Assembly (NCBI RefSeq): GCF_900156405.1
Contig: NZ_FTNN01000022.1
Coordinates: 1-37,155, forward strand
Direction of reading: 5' to 3'
DNA from: Shewanella morhuae
Lineage (GTDB): Bacteria; Pseudomonadota; Gammaproteobacteria; Enterobacterales; Shewanellaceae
Length of the DNA: 37,155 bases
The stretch's first letter is position 1. The number at the start of each line of letters is the position of its first letter. Both the position numbers and the translations under genes were made by a program. The notes below the pieces were generated by a model. The model worked only from the letters and a program-made list of their open reading frames with translations, did not search any database and was not told the origin of the DNA. Shown here piece after piece: positions 7,870 through 15,888 of the stretch.

Positions 7870-8363
7870 TGACTGTTGCACATCATCATTTATCAAACTT
7901 GCAAGCAAGTGACTCTGATTCGACTGCTGCTAATTCAACAGCCGCACATTCGACAGATCATGCATTAAATCATGTGATTATTGAGTTTTACGAAAAACTG
8001 TCATCTTGGGAGCACGCTATAGTACGTGATAAAGGCTTTAGTCTATCGCAGGTGCATACTATTGAGTTGCTTGGCGTGCACGGTGCCATGCGGATGAAAG
8101 AACTGGCGGATAAAATTGGTGTCACGACCGGCACGTTGACAGTGCAAATTGATAAAATGGTAGAAGCACTGTGGGTCGTACGTCGTCCCCATGAAACCGA
8201 TCGCCGTTCGATTTTGGTGGAATTAACTGACAAGGGGCAAACTTTGTTCCTTGAGCATGATGCACTACATCTACAGCTCACCACAGATCTCACCGCAAAA
8301 ATGAGCTGTGAGGAGCGAGTCGTGTTGGTTAATTTACTGTCACGCATGAATAACGAGTTTTAA
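7869..8363 (+). CDS. MarR-family regulator coupled to the metal transporter
   Basis: A 164-aa winged-helix regulator. The N-terminal 35 residues are a His/Ser/Thr-rich tail (HHH at 5-7). The DNA-binding core covers about 60-125 (MKELADKIGVTTGTLTVQIDKM, then the wing DRRSILVELTDKG). Its ATG shares a base with the transporter stop (TAATG), implying translational coupling and a job in metal control. His63 at the start of the core and Glu129, His130 and His134 (LEHDALH) reproduce the spacing of zinc ligands in streptococcal AdcR (His42, Glu107, His108, His112). A metal-sensing MarR protein is therefore likely; which metal is unknown. DmeF genes are more often paired with RcnR/CsoR-type repressors, which makes the arrangement unusual. 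A clear terminator follows. Confidence 0.88.
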   Translation: MTVAHHHLSNLQASDSDSTAANSTAAHSTDHALNHVIIEFYEKLSSWEHAIVRDKGFSLSQVHTIELLGVHGAMRMKELADKIGVTTGTLTVQIDKMVEALWVVRRPHETDRRSILVELTDKGQTLFLEHDALHLQLTTDLTAKMSCEERVVLVNLLSRMNNEF

Positions 8364-8402
8364 TGTAGCCTATTTTATTTACTAAAAGCGTCCCTCGTGG
8401 GT

Positions 8403-8437
8403 AATGCCGTTCACTTAAGAGTGAACGGCATTTTTAT
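8403..8437 (+). terminator. Rho-independent terminator of the CDF-MarR operon
   Basis: Perfect 13-base arms AATGCCGTTCACT and AGTGAACGGCATT around TAAG, followed by TTTAT. It lies 40 bases after the regulator stop codon. Confidence 0.9.
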
Positions 8438-8468
8438 TTGGTCTAATTAGATACTTGTTTTTGCTTAT

Positions 8469-8585
8469 TTAAAGCACTCTTGGATAAACCCTTTCCCGTT
8501 TACCATCCAACTTAAATTGTCTTGCATTGCGTTCTATATCCAATATATCTGGGGACATTCCTCGGCGTTTGTGATGGTAGTTGTG
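8469..8585 (-). pseudogene. Possible transposase C-terminal remnant
   Basis: A minus-strand open stretch of 38 codons ends at 8469. It contains HNYHHKRRGMSPDILDIE, which loosely resembles the 'YN-x-x-RRH-x-x-L-SP-x-x-x-E' ending of IS-element transposases. No start codon, no upstream continuation and no inverted repeats are visible. It is a weak call and may be chance. Confidence 0.25.
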
Positions 8586-8865
8586 TCAGCTTAAGGCGCT
8601 TTTTTATAGCAATAAATTTTTAAAAACGCGATTCATTCTAGATTAATCATCTTCTATTATTATCCCTTGCACTCTGTTGCATTATTACTGAGTTAATCGT
8701 TGAGCTAGCGATTAATTAAGCTAATGTAAGCACAAAATTCAAGATGGACGTTGCTTAAAGGAATCGAATGAATCATCCATTATTATCTTTGTGCATCGCG
8801 GAGTTCTCAGTATGAGTGGTCAGCTTCACGCAAAAGAAGATAAATATATTGGGTTGGAGTGCTAA

Positions 8866-9188
8866 GTACCTCTAGTTGATATGTTTAGATTCAATAAGTT
8901 GCTAGCGGGTGCTAGCTGGATGGGCGAATATGGTAACCCAGATATTCCAGAGGAATGGGCGTACATTAAAAGCTACTCGCCTTATCATCATCTGCATAAA
9001 TACGTGCATTATCCAAAAGTCTTTTTCACCACCTCTACCAGTGACGACTGGGTCACGCTCGTAAGATGGTCGTTAAGATGAAAGACATAGGGATTGATGT
9101 GTTGTACTAAAAAATATTGAAGAAGGGCATGCTGGCTACAAATAATCACCAAGCTGCGGAACTTAATTCAATGGTGCTTGCCTACTGA
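8866..9188 (+). pseudogene. Remnant of an S9 (prolyl oligopeptidase) family peptidase
   Basis: Three consecutive frames together rebuild the C-terminus of a prolyl-oligopeptidase-type serine peptidase. Frame one reads VPLVDMFRFNKLLAGASWM and on to KVFFTTSTSDDW (8866-9054). A small deletion then shifts the frame to GHARKMVVKMKDIGIDVLY followed by a stop and EEGHAGYK. A second shift at about 9141 gives NNHQAAELNSMVLAY and a stop at 9186-9188. A stop codon lies just before the first segment (8863-8865), and I could not find the catalytic Ser region upstream. The gene is clearly dead, with several lesions. The longest single frame (8881-9081) should not be annotated as a protein. Confidence 0.85.
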
Positions 9189-9289
9189 TAACAGCTTTTA
9201 TGATAATTACCGCTTGAACAATATTATTTTTAACAAATTAACCGCAAATGAGTGGCAAACTGAGCAAGTCCCTAATAGGTTGGGGAACA

Positions 9290-9330
9290 AAAAAACGGTC
9301 GAACTCTTTAAGGTTCGGCCGTTTTTTATT
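9290..9330. terminator. Rho-independent terminator after the peptidase remnant
   Basis: Arms AAAAAACGGTCGAAC (9290-9304) and GTTCGGCCGTTTTTT (9313-9327) pair with one G-T position. T-runs occur on both strands, so it could work bidirectionally. It may be the surviving terminator of the decayed gene and would insulate the gene at 9514. Confidence 0.85.
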
Positions 9331-9455
9331 TAGCACTAACTATAGTTAAAGTTGTTATTTATAATATTGCACTCTAGTTAAAAAAATTGAGTAAATTTAG
9401 TCGTTTGAGCCATTTGCAAGAGTTTGTTATTATGGGCTAAATTTGAGTCGTAAGA

Positions 9456-9469
9456 TTATCTTAAGATAA
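9456..9469. promoter_or_regulatory. Perfect palindrome TTATCTTAAGATAA upstream of the EptA-like gene
   Basis: A self-complementary 14-mer, 45 bases before the GTG start. It contains CTTAAG, the half-site found in PmrA/QseB-type response-regulator boxes that control lipid A phosphoethanolamine transferases in other bacteria. The usual second direct-repeat half-site is not clearly present, so the regulator is a guess. Confidence 0.45.
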
Positions 9470-9513
9470 CTAAGTTAACTTCGATAGATTACTAATTTGA
9501 GAGAGTTATAGCT

Positions 9514-11139
9514 GTGCTAGCAAGATTTAAAACTCTATCAGTGAATCAATTCACTTTTATCATCGCGTTATATTTTGTCTGTATTTTCAATATCCCATTA
9601 TTTGGCGTCATTAAAAATGGCATAGAAAAACAACCTGATGTCGATCCTATTTTTATTGCGACTATGCCGCTATTTTTGACGTTTGCACTCAGCTTTGTGT
9701 TTTCTTTGTTTACGATAAAATACCTGCTAAAGCCACTTTTCATCATACTGACGTTAGTGTCTTCAGGTGTGTTTTTTGCTGCATATGAATACAACGTCGT
9801 GTTTGATTACGGCATGATTGAAAACACTTTTCAAACTAATCCAGCCGAAGCGTTTATGTATGTGAATTTTGCGTCAATCATGAACATGTTGCTGACAGGG
9901 ATTTTACCTGCGTACCTTATCTATAAAGTGGATATTCAATATAAGCCTTTCTTAAAGGAGCTGCTACATAAGGTGCTGTTTATGCTAGTCATGTTGGCAG
10001 GCCTTGGCGTGATTGCCTTCTTCTATTTTCAAGATTACGCTTCCTTTGGCCGTAATCACGACGAACTGAAACGTTATGTCGTACCTACCTATTTTATTGG
10101 CGCCGCGTCTAAGTATATCAATGTGCGTTATTTACAAACACCGATGCAGTATGAGCACCTAGGTATGGATGCTAAAAATGTCAGTGCTAACCCCAACGGT
10201 AAACCTAACTTATTAGTTTTGGTGGTGGGTGAAACCGCGCGCTCGATGAACCATCAATATTATGGCTATGACAAACCAACTAACGCCCATACCCAAGATC
10301 AAGGGCTTACCGTATTTAAAGATACCAGCTCATGTGGCACGGCGACTGCGGTGTCTCTGCCTTGTATGTTTTCACGCATGGGGCGAGAGGATTACGATGC
10401 TCGCCGCGCCTATGCCCAAGATACTGCGGTGGATGTACTTGATCATGCTGGCATTAAAGTACAATGGTTTGATAATGACTCTGGCTGTAAAGGTGTGTGT
10501 GACCAAGTCGAAAATATCATCATTAATTTAAAAAGCGATCCTAAATTATGTTCTGGAGAATATTGTTTTGATCAAGTGTTATTGAATAAGTTAGATGAGG
10601 CTTTAGCTAACGCAGAGCGCAAAGATACTGTGATTGTTTTGCATATCATCGGCAGTCACGGGCCAACTTATTTTTTACGCTATCCGCCAGAGCACCGTAA
10701 ATTCACGCCCGATTGTCAACGCAGTGATATTCAAAACTGTAGTGCAATCGAGCTAATGAACACCTACGACAACACCATTTTATATACTGATTACATCATC
10801 AGTGAGGTGGTTAAAAAATTACAATATCAGCAAGATAAATTTGACTCTGCCATGTTGTATCTGAGCGATCACGGTGAGTCTTTAGGTGAAAAGGGCATGT
10901 ATTTGCATGGTGCACCTTACCGTATTGCCCCCGTTGAACAGACGAGTATTCCTATGCTTGCTTGGATATCAAAGGATTTTAGCCAAGATAATCATTTAGA
11001 TATGGCTTGTTTAGCGCAGCATGCAGCCAAAGGCGGGTTTTCCCATGACAATTTATTCGACAGTCTATTAGGTCTAATGAATATTAAAACAGCAGTTTAT
11101 CAGCCCGAACTAGATATCTTTGCCGGTTGCCGTGGCTAA
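9514..11139 (+). CDS. eptA: Lipid A phosphoethanolamine transferase, EptA/MCR-4-like
   Basis: A 541-aa inner-membrane enzyme that transfers phosphoethanolamine from phosphatidylethanolamine to lipid A, reducing outer-membrane negative charge and polymyxin binding. Five N-terminal transmembrane segments (to about 175) precede a periplasmic alkaline-phosphatase-like domain. Glu240 (VVGETARS), Thr278 (SCGTAT, the nucleophile), Asp452-His453 (LSDHGES), His382 (GSHGPTY) and His465 (YLHGAPY) match the MCR-1 zinc and substrate residues. Cysteine pairs (274/284, 346/351 and others) fit the conserved disulfides. Length and large segments, such as FKTLSVNQFTF near the start and FDYGMIENTFQT, are as I remember MCR-4. 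The GTG start is supported by that family's N-terminus. No IS element adjoins it, so it is probably an ancestral chromosomal copy. Confidence 0.93.
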   Translation: MLARFKTLSVNQFTFIIALYFVCIFNIPLFGVIKNGIEKQPDVDPIFIATMPLFLTFALSFVFSLFTIKYLLKPLFIILTLVSSGVFFAAYEYNVVFDYGMIENTFQTNPAEAFMYVNFASIMNMLLTGILPAYLIYKVDIQYKPFLKELLHKVLFMLVMLAGLGVIAFFYFQDYASFGRNHDELKRYVVPTYFIGAASKYINVRYLQTPMQYEHLGMDAKNVSANPNGKPNLLVLVVGETARSMNHQYYGYDKPTNAHTQDQGLTVFKDTSSCGTATAVSLPCMFSRMGREDYDARRAYAQDTAVDVLDHAGIKVQWFDNDSGCKGVCDQVENIIINLKSDPKLCSGEYCFDQVLLNKLDEALANAERKDTVIVLHIIGSHGPTYFLRYPPEHRKFTPDCQRSDIQNCSAIELMNTYDNTILYTDYIISEVVKKLQYQQDKFDSAMLYLSDHGESLGEKGMYLHGAPYRIAPVEQTSIPMLAWISKDFSQDNHLDMACLAQHAAKGGFSHDNLFDSLLGLMNIKTAVYQPELDIFAGCRG

Positions 11140-11214
11140 ATTCTTAGTGATTAATTGCTCGGATTATATGTTAACGTTTATTAGCCCACGGTGATTGATC
11201 TCATTTTGAATGAT

Positions 11215-11243
11215 AAAAGAGGATGGCCGCATCCTCTTTTTTT
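11215..11243 (+). terminator. Rho-independent terminator of the EptA-like gene
   Basis: Perfect 11-base arms AAAAGAGGATG and CATCCTCTTTT around GCCG, followed by further Ts to 11243. Confidence 0.92.
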
Positions 11244-11342
11244 AACTCCCATCATAATAATGCGTTTGTCCCATATCCAAATCGAAGCCGTTGAGTTAAC
11301 TTAAGGCATACAAAAATATAACATTTATATGGTTTATGATTT

Positions 11343-12371
11343 ATGCCTTCTCCTGCAGAAAATAAAGAACTTGATTCTGCCGCGCACATTCTGCGTTTGG
11401 CCGTACCGCAAATGTCTGCCCTCGATATTCCTGTCACGCCTGAAAACTATACTGTTTGGTATGAATATTTTACGGGAACTAATCTTGATTTAAATCGTGC
11501 GATTGATGGTTTTTTAGCTAATTCAGTTTCTTTTACCAAGGAGGTTAATACCAGCCTGTACAAGAACTTTATTCAAGAACAATCGCCCGAAGTTATTGAG
11601 AATGTTCAGATTGAAACGCAAATTCTGATCAACAGTCTGATGACTAAAATCAGCCAACTCAATCAGGGAACCACAGCGTTCTCTGGCTCATTAGCCAAAT
11701 TTGGTATGCACCTGCAAAACAATCCCGATATTGATACGCTAAATGAGTTAGTTGATGGTGTCGTAGGTGAGATGCAAATGCTACTGATCAATACCCGTGA
11801 TATGGAGCAAAGCTTACGCACCATGGGACAAGAAGTGCAAAGTCTTAAATCGGAAATGGAAAACCTTAGCTTAGCGGCGATGACAGACCAATTAACGTCG
11901 TTGCACAATCGCCGCGCTTATGAGCTGAGTATTCAGGATCAAATTCACCACGCCGAAGATCACCAAACCCGCTGTAGCCTGTTGCTAATTGATATTGATA
12001 ACTTTAAAGCTTTTAACGATACCTACGGTCATTTAACCGGCGATAAAGTCTTGGCCTATGTCGCATTGGCGTTAAAGCAATGTGTGCGTGGCGACGATTT
12101 TGTAGCGCGTTATGGCGGTGAGGAATTTGTGGTGGTGTTACCTAATACGCATTTTCATGACGCATTACAAGTGGCTGAAAATCTGCGCGAACGTATTTCT
12201 GAGCGCCACTTAACCATAGGCAAAGATAAAAAGCTTTCCCTCGGCGCGATTACTGTGTCTATCGGACTGGCTTCATTGCAACAAGGTGACGATGCCGAAA
12301 CTCTATTTAGTCGTGCAGATACGGCGCTTTATCAAGCTAAAGCCGAAGGCCGTAATTGCGTTAGGGGCTAG
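11343..12371 (+). CDS. Diguanylate cyclase (GGDEF domain)
   Basis: A 342-aa cytoplasmic enzyme predicted to make cyclic di-GMP from two GTP. The N-terminal half (1-170) is helical, with an early TPENYTVWYEYFTG segment common at the front of such cyclases and a long coiled-coil-like region at about 140-178. The GGDEF domain follows (about 180-342): DQLTSLHNRR, DIDNFKAFNDTYGH, GGEEF at 258-262. An inhibitory I-site, RGDD at 249-252, lies exactly five residues before GGEEF, so product inhibition is expected. No membrane segment or known sensor domain is visible. No good ribosome-binding site precedes ATG 11343, so the start is less sure than the frame. It stands alone between two terminator- or promoter-bounded units. 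Targets may be biofilm or motility, which is inference from the family. Confidence 0.95.
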   Translation: MPSPAENKELDSAAHILRLAVPQMSALDIPVTPENYTVWYEYFTGTNLDLNRAIDGFLANSVSFTKEVNTSLYKNFIQEQSPEVIENVQIETQILINSLMTKISQLNQGTTAFSGSLAKFGMHLQNNPDIDTLNELVDGVVGEMQMLLINTRDMEQSLRTMGQEVQSLKSEMENLSLAAMTDQLTSLHNRRAYELSIQDQIHHAEDHQTRCSLLLIDIDNFKAFNDTYGHLTGDKVLAYVALALKQCVRGDDFVARYGGEEFVVVLPNTHFHDALQVAENLRERISERHLTIGKDKKLSLGAITVSIGLASLQQGDDAETLFSRADTALYQAKAEGRNCVRG

Positions 12372-12624
12372 GTTTGATTGGATTGAGGCATTTAGCCATA
12401 TATGCTGAATGTATTGAATCTGAGTCACGACAAGCACATTAATTTTACTTAATCTCCTCAGTCAAAATAGCTAATTTTTGGCGTTTTAAGTATTTTTGCT
12501 AAAATCCAAAAAATCTTAACCCACTAATATTAATGATTAAACTCTATCTTAATATTAATTTTTTTGTTGAACGGATTTTAGTTAACCACTGATTTTTTGA
12601 TGAACAATTACCATCCAGTGTAAA

Positions 12625-12654
12625 TTGACCTCGAAGTAACGCAAATAATATAAT
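12625..12654 (+). promoter_or_regulatory. Sigma-70-type promoter of the MarR-EmrAB operon
   Basis: TTGACC (12625-12630), an 18-base spacer and a perfect TATAAT (12649-12654) lie just upstream of the MarR-family gene. The start point should fall at about 12661, inside the palindrome that follows, so a repressor bound there would block initiation. Confidence 0.75.
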
Positions 12655-12669
12655 AAGCAATGCTTACTA
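12651..12669. promoter_or_regulatory. Likely operator of the MarR-family repressor
   Basis: TAATAAGCA-A-TGCTTACTA is a palindrome with 9-base arms and one mismatch; the inner TAAGCA-A-TGCTTA is perfect. It overlaps the -10 box and the expected start point and ends 12 bases before the regulator's ATG, as expected for an autorepressed MarR operon. Confidence 0.7.
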
Positions 12670-12681
12670 TATGGGTTACAG

Positions 12682-13116
12682 ATGAATATTCCCTCCAATA
12701 ATCTGGGTGCTTTACTTGGTAATGTCACTCGCATGATGCGCCGTGCTTTTCAAGCAACTTACCAGCAAACTGAAAACTGCTCTTTAACCCTGACTCAGGC
12801 GAGGGCTTTAATAGGTATTGCTCGCCACCAAGGCTTAAAGCAATTTGAACTAGCTGAGATACTCGAGATTAAACCGATTACCGTCGCAAGGCTCATCGAT
12901 GTGCTTTGTGATGCGGGTCTAGTTGAGCGTAGGCAAGATGCAAAGGACAAGCGTGCATTTAAATTGTTTCTTACTGATGCCGCTAAACCTCATCTCGATG
13001 AAATAGATCGTGCGGCTTTAATTGTGTATGCACAGGCGCTTAAGGGATTTGATGAGGCGCAGGCCAAGGCCATACTTTGTGCACTAACCCAGATGCATAA
13101 GAATTTATCTTTATAG
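12682..13116 (+). CDS. MarR-family transcriptional regulator of the Emr efflux operon
   Basis: A 144-aa winged-helix protein of the MarR/SlyA family, probably a dimer that releases DNA when it binds small phenolic or drug-like ligands. The HTH is QFELAEILEIKPITVARLIDVL and the wing carries RRQDAKDKRAFKLFLTD. It is the first gene of an operon with emrA (20 bp later) and emrB, the classic arrangement for control of a multidrug exporter. Its promoter overlaps a good palindromic operator, so autorepression is likely. The ribosome-binding site is poor (GGGTTACAG before ATG). Family is certain; the inducer is unknown. Confidence 0.93.
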   Translation: MNIPSNNLGALLGNVTRMMRRAFQATYQQTENCSLTLTQARALIGIARHQGLKQFELAEILEIKPITVARLIDVLCDAGLVERRQDAKDKRAFKLFLTDAAKPHLDEIDRAALIVYAQALKGFDEAQAKAILCALTQMHKNLSL

Positions 13117-13136
13117 TTTTTTGGAGTTGTAATTGA

Positions 13137-14213
13137 ATGAGTGAATCAACCACTGCCACCGTGCATCACGGCGTATCAACCAGTAAAAAACGCGGCTTTT
13201 TACTGGTTGTCATACCAATATTAATATTGCTGGCGATTGGCGGCATCTATTTACATGGCGGCCGTTATATAGAAACGGATAATGCCTACGTTAAAGCCGA
13301 TAAAGTGCCGGTGAGTGCTCAAGTGCCTGGTAATGTGGCGCAGATTTTTGTTAAAGAAAATCAATTGGTTCAACAAGGTCAGCGGTTATTTAAATTAGAT
13401 GATGCCATGTTTATGGTAATGCTTGATAAAGCGAATGCCAAATTGGCACAAGTACGAACTGATTTAGCGGTATTAAAGGCAAGCTACCATGAAAAACAAG
13501 CAGAGATTACCTTAGCAGAAACTAAATTTACTTTTGCAGTCAAAGAACTAAAACGCCAAGAAAACCTCATCGGCAAACATTTTGTCTCAGAATCTCAACT
13601 CGAAGACGCACGTCAAAATACGGATATTGCCCGTCAAAATATACTCACATTACAAAAAGATCTATCTCGTATTGCTGAGAGCTTAGGCGGCAGTCCAGAT
13701 TTCCCCATCGTGCAGCATCCCAGTTATTTAGAGGCATTGGCGCAACTTAGTGAAGCCCAGTTAGACCTCGATCGCATTGAAATCAAGGCGCCTGTATCGG
13801 GTGTGGTGAGTCAATTACCCAAACTAGGCCAGTACGTTAATGTCGGTACCATTGCATTAGCCTTAGTCGCAGATAAATCACTGTGGATTGAGGCGAACTT
13901 TACTGAAACGGATCTCACTTATGTTAAGCCTGGACAAAAGGTGACCGTCCATATAGACACTTTCCCCGATCATACTTGGACGGGGACCGTTGACAGCTTA
14001 AGTCCAGCCACTGGCGCCGAATTTTCACTGATCCCAGCGCAAAATGCGACGGGGAATTGGGTGAAAATAGCCCAGCGCGTACCTGTACGCATTGCACTAA
14101 ATGCAACTGATTTACAGAGCATTAACCAAGATGCACCGCTACGAGCAGGATTAAGCGCTGTGGTCGATATCGATACTGAGCACCACAGACAGCTATTAGG
14201 TTTTACGCTGTGA
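13137..14213 (+). CDS. emrA: EmrA-like membrane fusion protein (HlyD family)
   Basis: A 358-aa periplasmic adaptor anchored by one transmembrane segment (about 20-40). It links the inner-membrane exporter EmrB to an outer-membrane channel such as TolC. Biotinyl-lipoyl-like halves flank a coiled-coil hairpin: YIETDNAYVKADKVPVSAQV (47-66), then heptad-like sequence at about 90-180, then the second lipoyl segment IEIKAPVSGVVSQLPKLGQY and a beta-barrel region (ANFTETDLTYVKPGQKV). The length matches EmrA (about 390) closely. It sits between the regulator and emrB with 20- and 10-bp gaps and shares their operon. No outer-membrane component is encoded nearby, so a TolC elsewhere is presumed. Confidence 0.94.
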   Translation: MSESTTATVHHGVSTSKKRGFLLVVIPILILLAIGGIYLHGGRYIETDNAYVKADKVPVSAQVPGNVAQIFVKENQLVQQGQRLFKLDDAMFMVMLDKANAKLAQVRTDLAVLKASYHEKQAEITLAETKFTFAVKELKRQENLIGKHFVSESQLEDARQNTDIARQNILTLQKDLSRIAESLGGSPDFPIVQHPSYLEALAQLSEAQLDLDRIEIKAPVSGVVSQLPKLGQYVNVGTIALALVADKSLWIEANFTETDLTYVKPGQKVTVHIDTFPDHTWTGTVDSLSPATGAEFSLIPAQNATGNWVKIAQRVPVRIALNATDLQSINQDAPLRAGLSAVVDIDTEHHRQLLGFTL

Positions 14214-14223
14214 GGATAGTGCA

Positions 14224-15771
14224 ATGACGACTAAAACTGCCAATGAGCACACGATCCCCGCAGTCACACAAACGCAGGCACAAACTAATAAGCACTTGGG
14301 GTTGATTACTGTCTCTGTGATGCTAACAACGATTATGCAGGCGCTAGATACCACCATTGCCAACGTTGCTTTACCCCATATGCAGGGCAGTATGGGAGCG
14401 ACTCAAGATCAGATCTCTTGGGTATTGACCTCGTATATAGTTGCCGCTGCGATTTTTATGCCATTAACGGGTTTTTTAACCGCTAGGTTAGGCCGCAAGC
14501 GCGTATTTATGTGGGCAGTGGTGGGCTTTACTGTCGCCTCAATGCTTTGTGGCGCCGCACAAAACCTCGAACAAATCGTACTGTTTAGATTACTGCAGGG
14601 GATTTTTGGCGCAAGTTTAGTCCCACTATCACAAGCTGTGTTACTTGATAGCTATCCCGTGGAGCGCCACGCTTCAGCAATGGCCATGTGGGGAGTAGGA
14701 GTGATGGTCGGGCCTATTTTAGGACCATCACTAGGAGGTTTGTTAACCGAGTATTACAACTGGCGCTGGGTGTTTTATATTAATTTGCCCTTTGGTTTAT
14801 TGGCGTGGTTTGGGCTCGCCGCCTTCGTAAAAGAAACGCCGTTAGATAACAGCCGTAAGTTCGATTTATTTGGATTTGCGATGCTGAGTTTAGCCATTGG
14901 CGCGTTGCAAATGATGCTAGATCGCGGCCAATCTCTTGATTGGTTTTCCAGTCGAGAAGTGGTGATTGAAGCGCTGTTAGCAGCAATGGCTTTCTATCTG
15001 TTTATCGTTCATATGTTTACTTATAAACAGCCCTTTATTGAACCGAGTCTGTTTAAGGATCGCAATTTTAATGTAGGTTTAGTGTTTATATTTATCATAG
15101 GGGTGATATTACTGGCGACAATGGCATTATTGCCTCCTTTTATGCAGAACTTATTAGGTTACCCAGTGATTGATGTGGGGTATTTACTTGCGCCGCGGGG
15201 CGTTGGCACTATGGTTGCGATGGTGACGGTAGGTAAACTTGTTGGCAAAGTTGATGTGCGTTATCAGATATTTATCGGCCTAATGTTAACCACGCTTTCG
15301 CTGTGGGAAATGACGGCTTTTAACACCAATATCACCAGTTGGGACATAGTGCGAACCGGTATCATTCAAGGCTTAGGGCTTGGTTTTATCTTTGTTCCAT
15401 TATCAACCATTACCTTTGCAACATTAGCCGTTAAATACCGTAATGAAGGTACCGCGCTGTTTAGTTTAATGCGAAATATTGGTAGTAGTATTGGCATTTC
15501 AGTGATGATTTCTTACCTTGCCCAGCGAACTCAGATAAATCACGCCGCTTTTGCAGATTACATTAATCCCTTTAGTTTTGCGCTGAAGCATGCGGTACAA
15601 CTCGGAGCGGTCAATATAAATACGCCGCAAGGCTTAGCACTGCTTAATGCCGAAGTAAGCCGTCAGGCAGCAACTTTAGCTTATTTGCAGGATTTTAGAT
15701 TAATGATGTGGGTGACGTTATCGGCAGTGCCACTGGTCTTTTTGCTCAAAGGCACAAAACAAAAAGCATAG
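14224..15771 (+). CDS. emrB: EmrB-like multidrug exporter (MFS, DHA2, 14 TM)
   Basis: A 515-aa inner-membrane proton-drug antiporter. It carries the DHA2-family features LDTTIANVALPHMQGSMG (TM1), SWVLTSYIVAAAIFMPLTG, the loop motif GRKRVF and the motif-C region GPILGPSLGG, with room for 14 membrane segments. Length equals that of E. coli EmrB (about 512). It is the last gene of the operon and is followed by a strong terminator. Likely substrates are hydrophobic toxic compounds such as uncouplers, from family knowledge only. A SD-like GAGGATAG lies just before the ATG. Confidence 0.95.
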   Translation: MTTKTANEHTIPAVTQTQAQTNKHLGLITVSVMLTTIMQALDTTIANVALPHMQGSMGATQDQISWVLTSYIVAAAIFMPLTGFLTARLGRKRVFMWAVVGFTVASMLCGAAQNLEQIVLFRLLQGIFGASLVPLSQAVLLDSYPVERHASAMAMWGVGVMVGPILGPSLGGLLTEYYNWRWVFYINLPFGLLAWFGLAAFVKETPLDNSRKFDLFGFAMLSLAIGALQMMLDRGQSLDWFSSREVVIEALLAAMAFYLFIVHMFTYKQPFIEPSLFKDRNFNVGLVFIFIIGVILLATMALLPPFMQNLLGYPVIDVGYLLAPRGVGTMVAMVTVGKLVGKVDVRYQIFIGLMLTTLSLWEMTAFNTNITSWDIVRTGIIQGLGLGFIFVPLSTITFATLAVKYRNEGTALFSLMRNIGSSIGISVMISYLAQRTQINHAAFADYINPFSFALKHAVQLGAVNINTPQGLALLNAEVSRQAATLAYLQDFRLMMWVTLSAVPLVFLLKGTKQKA

Positions 15772-15818
15772 TCATATTTAATGACCCAATGACAATAGTG
15801 TACAACACCCAAGATAAC

Positions 15819-15847
15819 AAAACGCCGCAGGGATTTGCGGCGTTTTT
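15819..15847 (+). terminator. Rho-independent terminator of the Emr operon
   Basis: Perfect 11-base arms AAAACGCCGCA and TGCGGCGTTTT around a 6-base loop, with a T-run. It lies between convergent genes; the A-run on the other side could let it also stop transcripts of the minus-strand acetyltransferase gene. Confidence 0.92.
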
Positions 15848-15888
15848 GTGTGTATTTTATAAAGTGATAGTGGCTTTATGGATAAATG

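Larger units (their letters stand above)
12372..12681. other. Intergenic region before the MarR-Emr operon
   Basis: No gene is visible. The upstream part is AT-rich without a clear terminator for the cyclase gene. The last 60 bases hold the operon promoter and operator described separately. Confidence 0.6.

Noticed and set aside
8881..9081. 66-aa protein at this frame
   Set aside because: It is one segment of a frameshifted S9 peptidase remnant; reading other frames continues the same protein.
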